Source: Tetraselmis striata (taxonomy: Eukaryota > Chlorophyta > Chlorodendrophyceae > Chlorodendrales > Chlorodendraceae). From it: a DNA stretch of 64,000 bases. A model generated the notes under the pieces. It was given only the letters and a program-made list of their open reading frames with translations, was not told where the DNA came from and did no database searches. Both the position numbers and the translations under genes were made by a program. Positions 24,201 through 34,108 of the stretch are shown here, one piece after another. Each line of letters opens with the position of its first letter. The stretch's first letter is position 1. Where the stretch lies: NCBI GenBank assembly GCA_006384855.1, contig VCJN01001726.1, forward strand, positions 124,001 to 188,000, in the 5' to 3' direction.

Positions 24201-27200
24201 GGGTATATATATACGGGTATGCGGCGCGTTACGTTTCACATATCCACACCGCGCAACGGCAGCAGGCGGTCATCACGAATTGCCGCGGCATGTTGCACCG
24301 CGATTCTCTCGTCCAACACATGCTCGTCTATGCCCGCATCTCCTTGGCGCGCGTTATGAGCGCTCCGGTGTAGCCCGTGCAGTGCGTGGGCCACATTGGT
24401 ATGGCCGCTATACGGTTTACGGCGCCGCGCCGTGAAACGGCTACAAGTGCTCATATCCAGGCGAGGTGCGGCGTGTTGTAGCGTGTTTGCCTTGTCCGAT
24501 AGATGATGGGTCTCGCATTGGTACGGCTCCATCATCCCATGCTACATTTTGGCGGCGCGCCCTGAAACTGCTACAAGTACCCATCCGGGCGAGGTGCGGC
24601 GTTTTGCATCGTATTTGGCTCGTCCGATAGATGCTAGCCGATACGCGCGTCTCAGCGGCGCGCATTGGCACGGCTCCGGCATCGCGTGCGCGGTGCATGG
24701 GGCACATATACAAATATGGGGCACTTAAGTTATGGGGCAAATATGGGGCACTTTAGTTATACATATACACCTATATAGGGCACTTAAGTTATGCGTCGCG
24801 CCATGGTTTACAAATCTACACCGCGCAACGGCAGCAGGCGGTCATCACGAATTGCCGCGGCATGTTGCACCGCGTTTCTCTCGTCCAACAAATACTACTC
24901 CTTGCCCGCGTCTCCTTGGCGCGCGCTATGAGCGCTCCGGTGTAGCCTGTGCCGTGCGTTGGCCACTACATTGCTATGGCCGCTATACGGTTTACGGCGC
25001 CGCGCCATGAAACGGCTACAAGTACTCATCCGGGCGAGTTGTGGCATGTTGCATTGTGATTGGCTCGTCTGATAGATGCTAGCCGATATGCTCGTCTCAG
25101 CAGCGGGCATTTGTACGGGTCCGGCATCGCGCGCGTGGTGCATGGGGCACATATATATACATGAAGGGTGCGTCTTGTTACGGCTTACAAATCTATACCG
25201 CGCAACGGCACCAAGCGGCCGTCATGAATAGTCGTGGCGTGCTGTCTCGTGTTTTCCTCGTCCAACACTCGATTTCCAATACATGTGTCACCTCGGCGCG
25301 CATTTCGTACGCTGTTGTGTAGCCTGTGCTGTGCATGGGCTCATAGGTACCGGCGATAAACGGTTTATCGGCCACCCCGCGGAACGGCTCCAAGCGGGCA
25401 TCCGGAGTGTGGCGGCATGATGCAGCGTGTTTGCCTCGCCCGACAGATGCTAGCCCACATGCGCGCCCCCATGGCGCGCTATGTGAGGCCTCCGGTGCAG
25501 CGCCGGTACCTGTGTGCCCATGCACGGCACGGGCAACACCGCACCGTGCGAAATGCGCGGCGAGGAGACGCGCGTGTAGCAAAGCACGTGTTGGAGGAGA
25601 GAAACGCGAGGTAGTACGCCACGGCTATTCATGATGACCGCTTGGTGCCGTTGCGCGGTGCAGATTAGTAAACCGTGACGCGACGTAGAACTTATGTGTA
25701 TGTGCCCCAAGCACCGCGCGCGTGAGGCCGGAGCCGCGCCGAGCCGTATACGCCGCTGAGACGCACGTATTGGCTAGCATCTATCGGACGAGCCAAATAC
25801 GCTGCAACATGTCGCACCTCGCACGGATGGGTACTTGTAGCCGTTTCACCGCGCGGCGCCGCAGTGGGTTTGTCCAAATAGCTCCGAAACCAATTTGATA
25901 CACTGCCGCACACAATGCACCGGAGGCTTCACATAGCGCGCAATGGGGGCGCGAATGTGGGCTAGCATCTGTCGGACGAGGCAAACACGTCGCGTCATGC
26001 CGCGCCGCACTCCGGATGGCCGGTTGGAGCCGTTCCGCAGGGTGGCCGATAAACCGTATCGCGCCGGTACCTATGTGCCCATGCACGGCATGGGCTACAC
26101 TGCAGCGTACAAAATGCGCGCCGAGGAGACGCGCGTATAGGAAAGCATGTGTTGGACGGGACATACGCTAAGTATGTAGCACGCCGCGGCTATTCATGAT
26201 GTATGCATGGTGCCGTTCCGCGACGTAAACCGTGACGCGACGCATAAGTTATGTATATGTGCCCCAAGGACCGCGCACGTGATGCCGGAGCCGTACAAAT
26301 GCAAGACACTATCATCTATTGGACGAGGCAAACACGCGGCAGCATGCTGCCGTACCTCGTCCGGATGAGTACTTGTAGCCGCTTCACGGCGCCGCGCCGT
26401 AAAGCCATTTTCCATATAGCTCCGAAACCAATCTGATAAACCGCGGGACGCGCTGCACCGGATGCCTCACATAGCGCGCAATGGGGGCGCGCACGTGGGC
26501 TAGGATCTGTCGGACGAGGCAAACACGTTGCATCATGCCGCCGCACTCTGGATGCCCGCTTGGAGCCGTTCCGCATGGTGGCCGATAAACCGTTTATCGC
26601 CGGTACCTATGTGACCATGCACGGCACGGGCTACACAGCACCGTACAAAATGCGCGCCGAGGAGACGCGTGTATAGCAAAGCACGTGCTGGACGAAACAA
26701 ACGCGAGGCAGCACGCCACGGCTTTTCATGATGACCGTTTGGTGCCGTCCCGCGGTGCATATTAGTAAACCGTGACGCGACGCATAAGTGATGTATATGT
26801 GCCCCAAGCACCGCGTGCGCGATGATGGAGCCGTACCAGTGCGAGACCTATCATCTATCGGACGAGGCAAACACGCGGCAGCATGCAGTACCTCGTCCGG
26901 ATTAGTACCTAGCCGTTTCACGGCGCCGCGCCGTAAAGCCATTTTCCATGTAGCTCCGAAACCAATCTGATAAACCGCGGGATGCGCCGCACGGGGTAAT
27001 CAAATTGCGTGGGCTAGGATCTGTCGGACGAGGCAAACACGTTGCATCATGCCGCCGCACTCCGGATGCCCGCTTGGAGCCGTTCCGCAGGGTGGCCGAA
27101 AAAACGTTTTGCGCCGGTACTTATGTGCCCATGCACGGCACGGGCTAATTGACGCATTGCGCGCTATTTATGTGAGGCCTCCGGTGCAGTGCGTTCCGCG

Positions 27201-27890
27201 GTTTATCAGAATGGCTTCGGAGCTGTATGGATATTGACTGTACGGCGCCACCCCGCGGTACGGCTACCATTACTAATCCGCACGAGGTGCGGAATGTTGT
27301 AGGGTGTTAAGCTCGTCCTAAAGATGATGCTAGCCGATACGCGCGTCTCAGCGGCGCGCATTAGCACGGCTCCGGCATAGCGCGTGCCATGCTTCGCGCA
27401 TGTATGCATTCGGTACGCGGCACGTTACGGTTCATGGATTCACACCGCGAAACGGCACTTGGCGGGCATCATGAATTGCCGCGGCATGTTGCATTGCGTT
27501 TCTCGTGCCCAACACATGCTTGCCTATGCCCACGTCTCCTCGGCGCTCGTTATGAACGCTCCGGTGTAGCCCGTGTCACGCGTGGGCGACGTTGGTATGA
27601 CCGCTATACGGTTCACGGCGCCGCGCCGTGAAACGGCTACAAGTACTCATCCGGGCAAGGTGCGGCATGTTGCAGCGTGTTTGGCTCGTCCGATAGATGC
27701 TAGCCGATAGAAGTCTGAGTGGCGCGCGTTGGTACGGCTCCGGCATAGCGCGCGCGGAGCTTGGGGAACATATGCATCAATTATGCGTCGCGTCTCGGTT
27801 TACAAATCTAACCGCGCAAAGGCACTACGAGGCGGCCATCACGAGGCGTGTTGCATCGCGTTTGTTCATGTAATACGTGCTTTTCTAATG
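21290..27890. repeat. Satellite array, about 187-bp monomers with higher-order repeats
   Basis: Diverged monomers share an anchor CTCGTCC-x-A-x-A-x-ATGCT, then a CGGCGCGCATT core, a CCGTGCCGTGC-x-TGGGC-x-CA core, and a GCGGCATGTTGCA block before the next anchor. Anchors occur near 21498, 21703, 21889, 22081, 22254, 22445, 22640, 22821, 23012, 23185, 23378, 23570, 23745, 23937, 24113, 24309, 24494, 24883, 25063, 25257 and 25434, mostly 173-205 bases apart. Five consecutive monomers repeat as a unit of about 932 bp (21889-22820 against 22821-23752, almost identical). Near 25500 the orientation flips and near 27150 it flips back. Open frames in the array, including two near-identical 140-codon frames at 22327-21905 and 23259-22837 (-), follow from repeat composition and are not called as genes. 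Confidence 0.9.
25500..27150 (-). repeat. Inverted block inside the satellite array
   Basis: Here the monomer anchor reads as its reverse complement (GGACGAGGCAAACACG at about 25975, 26325, 26513 and 27027). At the left edge the arms GCATGGGCTCATAGGTACCGG (about 25334-25354) and GGTACCTGTGTGCCCATGCA (about 25505-25524) face each other. The right edge is at about 27145, where GGCACGGGCTAATT joins plus-oriented sequence. Confidence 0.8.
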
Positions 27891-27912
27891 CCACAATACG
27901 GTAGGTGCGAGT

Positions 27913-28413
27913 GCCCCCCCCCCCCCCCCCCCCCCGGGATTGTGATCGACTGCACATTATGATACAATTACGCACCCGAGTATTTCCCAATGCCCGCCGC
28001 TTGGCCCGGATTTATGCCATGCCTGAGCGGTTTCCTCAACACTGCCCTGCATGTGGCGGAAGTGAATCTGAGACTATCGAACATATGTTAGTGGAGACAG
28101 TGCCTGTGCGACAGTCTCAACCGTTTAGAGACTCAGATAACAAATCAAGCTGGTGTGCAGTGGCGGTGCAAGAACGATAGGCTTAAGTGTTGTGACAATA
28201 CAAATGTATTGGTGACAAGGTCGTTGCCACCACCCGCTGCTATATACTCTATTGTGGCCGTCAACAGTAGTGGTCGTCGGACCATGCCGACCTATAACAA
28301 CATGCTCACGGCAAAGAGCGTCACCGTGGAGAGTCGAACGGAGGACCTAACGCCACCCTTGTCATTATATGGCATCGTATGATCTCTCTCATGTATACTG
28401 CAAGTACCGAGCA

Positions 28414-28495
<82 letters not shown>
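27913..28495. repeat. C tract and (TA)n(TG)n microsatellite
   Basis: About 20 C at 27914-27935 at the end of the satellite array, then unique sequence, then (TA)n at about 28415-28462 passing into (TG)n to 28493. No gene seen between 27900 and 28680. Confidence 0.85.
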
Positions 28496-28680
28496 TCATA
28501 CATAATAATTATATATGTTATTTATCTGTTTTTGTTTATATTGATATTGATACTGCTGGCTCATAATCATCAGGAGCTTCTGGTATTGAATCAAGGTACA
28601 CCGAGGTACGAGTACTCGTGCGCGCGGCGCGTGCGCGCATTCGTACTGGTGCCCGTTGTACCCGTAGAATGTTACATAAT

Positions 28681-30510
28681 ATTTACATGAGCTAGCAGCA
28701 GAAGGCGATATCAGGAAATCACCAAAAAAGGACTATCAGAAAGGTCCTCTACAACGACTGCGAGGTGGAAGCAGCAACATGAGGAGACACAGAATGGGCA
28801 CGAGCCCACGCATCAGACTTGGCCATCTGCACACCGGCAGAGAGAATGCCGCCCATGGTACCATGCACGCAGGCCGAGACCCGCTGCAACAGCCCCCGCC
28901 GTGTGCGCGACAGGTGACGGCGGAAATCAGCACGTTGGCTGGCGACAAAGTTCCGAAGTGCCTGAACGGATTGACCACGAAGGAAGCATGAGGTCGGGGC
29001 GGAAGGACCGCCAGGGAAGTTGCGCACAGCCAACAGCACCGCGAAGATGTAGACCACCGTCAAAGCGGACTTCCCGAGACGGCCGCGGTCCTCAACCACA
29101 AAAGCGTAGTACCGGTGAACACCCTGCACTGGGGCGGAAGACGCCCGGTCCGCTGCCAACTTACCATGCTCCGCCTCGGTCGCCGCGATTCCCGGGGTGC
29201 ACCAGCGGGGGTCGTTGCTCCAAGTGGGGGTAGTGGAGGACACGCACGCGAAGTCGATCATGTAAACGCACGCCCCCCCCCCCCCCCCCCCCCACACCCC
29301 GCCAGCGTCAAGTCCGACGGCCGCGAGCGGTCCGCTGGGCGCAGCCCACTCGTCTCAAGGGTCAAGTCGCCGGCTCCCAAACGGTCCCGGTCAAGCACCG
29401 CCCGCGCATCAATTTCCACAGATGCCCATAGATTCTTCAAAGCGGTATGCATACGGTGCTTGTAGTTCGCTACGGGGCATATGGAGAGATGATCCACGAT
29501 GAAATCCGTAGCGCTCCGGTTCGAGCCATCCGTAGAGCGAAGCCATAAGGGATCAATACCACACGTGGGGCCAGGGCAAGTGACAAGCGCGGAACCTCCG
29601 CGCGGGCAAAGGCCCAGTACCCGCGCAGCGGCGGCCGAATAAGTAGCATGGGGAATCTTGCGGGCTGGCTCGTGATCCGACTGGAAAAGCCCGCACGCGC
29701 TGTACAAGTTCAGGGTATCAAGTCGCGAAGCCGCGGCACCAGTACGCTGGAAGCAGAGATCGAGGGCCACGAAGTCACGCAAGCGAATCGCACGGCTGAG
29801 GTGGCGTTGGACAACCATGGTCGTGGGTTGATCATCGGAGGTCGCACCCGAACCCGTACCATAGGTCGGAGCAGTAGAACAGGGCAGCGATTCTGGGAGG
29901 GAAACAGTCGCTGCTGACGGAGGGTGTGCCACAGTACCAAATCCAAAAGGAGTGGCCGTAAAAGGAGATGTGGTGACCAGCAGTCCTCCGCTAGTGCTCG
30001 TACCCGTACGGGTCGTAGTACAAGCTGCTGGATCGGATGCAGCGGTGGTCGTAGCATGACTGACCGTAAGTAACTCGAAGATCTCGTGGGCGTGCCCATA
30101 CGCCGCGCGTGCGCGCCGCACATCTTCTTGCGGTAGGGCCCGTGGTTAGGGCCCGTACAGTCTCGTACACGCGGCGCGTCTCACGCGCCCATGGCAAAGC
30201 ACTCGTAGCCACAGACGACCCCTCGGCGCGGACAACCTCGTATAAGGGGCCAAGGGCGGGCCCGTACTCCCATACAAGCTTTGGCAGAACAACCGATTGC
30301 GCGCAATAAAACGCCGCAGGGGCCTCGGACTGCAGCAAGGCAAGATTCAGACCGCCAAAATCCGCGGGCATTCTCATCTGAACGATTGCAACCTTCATGC
30401 GCGGTGTAGACTGGTCGCAAGCATGGAGGCCAAGCAGCGAAAACGCAGCCGAAATGTTGGCGGCGTCCACGGCCTCCAAGAAAGGGTCCAGCTCCGACGG
30501 CGGCATAATC
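28681..30510 (-). mobile_element. LINE with restriction-like endonuclease C-terminus, 5'-truncated
   Basis: Minus-strand remnant of a LINE. In order it shows a post-RT thumb-like motif (IVQMRMPADFGGLNLALLQS, 30390-30330); a CCHC-type zinc site (CPGPTCGI...TDFIVDHLSICPV, about 29575-29475); and a restriction-like endonuclease (REL) region: RPSDLTL, then after a G run YMIDFACVSST, TPGIAATEAEHGK, and YYAFVVEDRGRLGKSA. This zinc-plus-REL layout is that of R2/NeSL/CRE-type LINEs, which insert by target-primed reverse transcription. A C tract at 29274-29293 (G on the coding strand) lies inside the REL domain and changes the frame, so this copy is probably dead. The 5' two-thirds, including the RT catalytic core, is absent. 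The 3' end is GCTAGCTCATGTAA, shared with the fragments at 5239, 12660 and 19971. Confidence 0.7.
28749..30506 (-). pseudogene. LINE ORF C-terminal part (thumb, zinc finger, REL)
   Basis: Three overlapping frames on the minus strand (30506-29991, 30121-29258, 29297-28749) join into one LINE protein if two frame changes are allowed: one near 30050-30120 and one at the G run at about 29274-29293. RT motifs with the YADD box are missing because of truncation. The tail after REL (ALRNFVASQRADFRRHLSRT) is family-specific and recurs in the shorter copies. Confidence 0.55.
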
Positions 30511-30880
30511 CTGCGGTATTACAGGTACTCGTAAATTATTATGCCAAAGATATTTCAGGACAAGTTACACAACAACATAACTGTCACACCGCGGGTGGGG
30601 TTATCACCGTCATAATTTGGGGTTGTGAGTTCCGGAGTTAAGGGATGTTATTAGTAGTCAGGTTATTGCGTCAACACATGAGGACTGAACTGCCTTTTAT
30701 TGGGCGGGGTCCCTTCCTCCCTTCACGGCGCCATGTGTATTAATGGGAATGGGAAATTGTTCCAGTTATGGCGTCGGAACCTCCCTCACATCACCTTTTT
30801 AGTAGTCTTCTTACATCAATGCTTCAACATATGGGCACTAAAAAAAACTAAACCACTACTAGAAGCAGTTGTGAAAAGTT
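30511..30880. other. Junction between two LINE remnants
   Basis: AT-rich sequence of about 370 bases. No coding similarity seen. It probably includes the 3' UTR of the upstream LINE. Confidence 0.35.
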
Positions 30881-32930
30881 GCTAGCAAAAAAGAGATACA
30901 AGTTTGAAACCAAGGGCCAAGCACGAGGCCATGGAGCTAAGAACCAAGGAAGAGCCACGGGAACCAGGAAGCCACCAAGTCGCCAAGGAACCAAAGGGTT
31001 CATGGAAACACCGAAAGCCAAGGAACGACAAAAAATTGAAAGGGAGACAGGGAACCACTGGGGACCACCGCCCCGGGTCTGCCATCAGCTGCAGCGAGTG
31101 CGCTTGCAACCGATGACCCGGGTTGTCATAGCAACACATGCTGACGAGCGACGCGATGCAGGCGCAGGGAACCAGCGCACGGGCGGGCCAGCGAGCCGAA
31201 CCACTGGGACGAGACGGCACGCACGAAGGGAACAAAGCGAAGCATGCCGGCGGCGTTTCGGACACCCTCGTCATACGTCTGGATTTGTGGCGCTTTGCGG
31301 CCCGCCACAGTGCAGTCGTTGGATCCGAGCTAGGCACGCCGAGGATAGGGGCAATGGTGCTGGTATCGATTGCAACCGTATTCCCGCGGATACCACCATA
31401 TCCAAAAAGCCCAACATCGGCCGGCCGGCCCTCTCTGCCCTTTGGAAGAGAAACAAGCACCGACGGGTCCGCGAGAATCTGGACATCACCCACGCCTAGG
31501 GCGGACTTAACGTCGTGACAAACGTCGGAAAAGCCGTGTGCGGCCCACTCGTGTGCGGCGTGATTGGAGTCGTCCCCCGAGTAACATACCACGTGATCAG
31601 CGTACGCGACCGCCCAAGCCGAAGGAGTGAACTCCACGCCAACAGCCTCAAACGTCCCAACATGCTATGCACAGAGAATAAGGAGCAAAAAACACAAGGG
31701 CATTGCTCGCCGAGGGAGAGGACAAGGTCCGCCGGAAGGCCGAATTGGCGGCAAGCGGCAACGCGGAACATGGAATCGTGGTACTTTGGGGAACGCTCAC
31801 GGACTTCGCCAAGGGGACCCTCACTTGGAGGATCAATACCTAGGAATAACGCCATCTCAGCGCGTAAGAGACGCCCCCGGAAACGGTTACTAATGTCAGA
31901 GCCGCTTGCGTGCATACGCGCAGCAAGCTTTGTGAAGCGCACCGTGTGGATGCCGTGGCTCGAGGTCTCCTGACTTTCCGCATGGAATGCAAGGGGAAGT
32001 CCTAGTAATGCGGGATAGCTTGGCGGTCGGCCGCCGAGCGCATCGCAGACGCCGGCTCAGCCTAGCGGCCGAGCAGCCGGCACGAGCAACGGGAGAGCGC
32101 TTGGAGGGGAGCAACTTTAAGGCAGAGGTCAACGGCCCCGCTAGATCTTCGGGCACCCCGTCCCCACACTCATCAACGACACGGGTATGAGCAGCGCGAA
32201 GCTCGACAGCCCACATCGGCGCCGGCACGTTGGCGTTGGCATCGCGCGCCAACGCTCGAGTGGCCAAAGCCTGGTGAATCGAGGACGCCCCAACAAGGTG
32301 GGGGCTATGAGGTCAGTGCTGGATATATACGCATGGCGGCTCGGAAAGGAACGCGCCGGCGTCCCTCACCGTGGCGTGTTGAGCACAGAGGAAAGTCACA
32401 GCTTGGCCAACCACAAGGGCCGCGGCGCCGACGTGAGAGGCATCTGCGACAATCACATTATCGCCGATGCCGAGGCCACTGAACTGGACCGGGAGGGACA
32501 GCTGCATGCGCATCGAGTAGGGCGTATCCAAGCAAGAGGTTGGGGCTAACACCCCAAATGCCGGTGCGAGCGTTAAAATTGCCTTTTGTGTTGCACATGT
32601 ATTGCACTCCTGAAATGCTTTACTCCGCGGGATGGGGCTTGCCCCAACTCTCCTTACCCGACCCCCAAACGGGTAGGGCGGGCCTTTCGTGGTCAGTGCT
32701 GGGTATTTTGATGAGAGTAGAGTTTTAGACGGTGATCCGACAGTGTTGGAAATTCCGTCATTGGCCCCCAATTAGTATTGCATAATGCTTCGGCAATGCT
32801 TTGCTTGTTGACTATTAACGGAGCGTCGCCTACCCGGGGCTTTCCGTAACTGGATCGCTGCCTAAACGGCCGTCGTACACGAGTCGCTGCAAGGGTTTCA
32901 ATGTTGCCAGTCCTGTCCCGGGGGCGGGGA
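30880..32930 (-). mobile_element. Second LINE remnant of a related type
   Basis: Minus-strand remnant with the same module order but diverged sequence. It shows MQLSLPVQFSGLGIGDNV (post-RT motif, about 32490-32435); RLLRAEMALFLGI and AACRQFGLPADLVLSLGEQC (about 31890-31700, start of the zinc region); DDSNHAAHEWAAHGFSDVCH (about 31580-31520); and REL motifs GREGRPADVGLFGYGGIRG, VAIDTSTIAPILG and KRHKSR, continuing in another frame as YDEGVRNAAGMLRFVPFV. The frame changes at least three times, so it is a dead copy. The 5' RT core is not found within the window. Confidence 0.6.
30882..32771 (-). pseudogene. Degenerate LINE ORF (thumb, zinc finger, REL)
   Basis: Coding remnants in shifting minus-strand frames: 32771-32313, 32267-31896, 31942-31496 and 31637-30882. 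The R-P-A-D-V...A-I-D-T and K-x2-K...Y...AG...FVPFV series is the restriction-like nuclease core seen in LINEs that lack an APE endonuclease. Stops and frameshifts exclude function. Confidence 0.55.
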
Positions 32931-32932
32931 AA
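32825..32932 (+). repeat. Dispersed repeat, copy 1
   Basis: GGGCTTTCCGTAACTGGAT, GCTGCCTAAACGGCCGTCGT and GCCAGTCCTGTCCCGGGGGC recur in the same order and orientation at 47511-47612, about 90 percent alike by eye. The copies differ in the middle by a small indel, and both end in an A-rich stretch. Possibly a short retroposon or part of a larger element. Confidence 0.6.
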
Positions 32933-33737
32933 AACGTGATTTCCTACACGCGCGTCTCCGCCGGTTTCCTCAAGTACTTCTTAGCGCGCATCCTGTTCGA
33001 CAGTACCCGGGTGCCTGATTGGACCTTGGCCCGGTCACGATATCTGTCTGAATCTTTTACGCTGCCAGCTAGGACACAACAATTGCGACTGGATTCACTG
33101 AATCATGTGTACCTGGTAGGTACGGTAGCGGCTTAATTAGGATACCATCAATCGCTACCTGTACACGTATGCCATTATTATTATTAATACTTAATACCCA
33201 TATATATCTGCTGACATATAGAATAGTGACACGATGTCAGTCTCAAGCACCTAATACAGGTGCCCACCGCCCTGCTATACCCGCTATCTGATGGTTATCC
33301 GGAGATAATCCTTACATGCTCTGTGCCATATACGGCGCCATCCTTCCGACTAATATATGATATAATGCAAGTTTTTCCGAGAACAAGCCTGCCAGTACGG
33401 CAATCTCCCTGTAACCAAAAAGTTCATCCCTGTGACCAATAAGTATACTGTAGTACGGTAATCCCCCGCCGGCGCAGTCACAGCACTCGCAGGCGGGCGT
33501 GACAACGGGCGACCATCCCATGGCACGACTCGCACGCCCCCCTATGCTCACTCGCAGCCTCAGCGGCAGGTAGGGCAACGCTCCGTCAGCACGACCAAGG
33601 ATCATCACTCGACGGGCCCCTACACTCCGTCCGGCGCCTGTCGTGTGCGCGGTGGGCGTCAATATCGCTTTCGACGCGGCGCCGAGTTTCGGCGAGCGAT
33701 CAGGGCGGGGCGCCCCTGCCGCGGCAGCCGCCGTGCC
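32933..33737. other. Upstream region of the OPR-like gene
   Basis: AT-rich to about 33450, then GC-rich toward the ATG at 33738. It presumably contains the promoter and 5' UTR. No clear core-promoter motif seen. Confidence 0.35.
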
Positions 33738-34077
33738 ATGACGCCGAGCGTGGCGCCCTCTGTGCGCGGGGCCGCCCACGGGTCGGGCGGCGCTTGCACC
33801 GCTGCGCCCAGCCTCCTGAGGCTGTGGCGGCGGCCGCCGCTCCGCCTGGCCGGCACTGTGGGTCATCCGCTCACGGCAGCGGCGCCAGCGGCTCGCGTGC
33901 TTTGCGGCGGCATACGCCTCGTTGCACGGGCATCGGTGGCAGGTACGTGCATTTGATTGAACCGCCGCCCCCTCATCTAAGCACCCCCCCCCTTGCAGCT
34001 GTCGCACTGGACACCCTCCATCTTGGCGCAGTCGGCAGTCGTATGTATGTGTATGTGTGTGTTTCCCAGGGGGTGAA

Positions 34078-34108
<31 letters not shown>

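Noticed and set aside
21290-27890. CRISPR array
   Set aside because: Monomers are about 187 bp, diverged and contiguous, with no short identical repeats and unique spacers; the DNA is eukaryotic.
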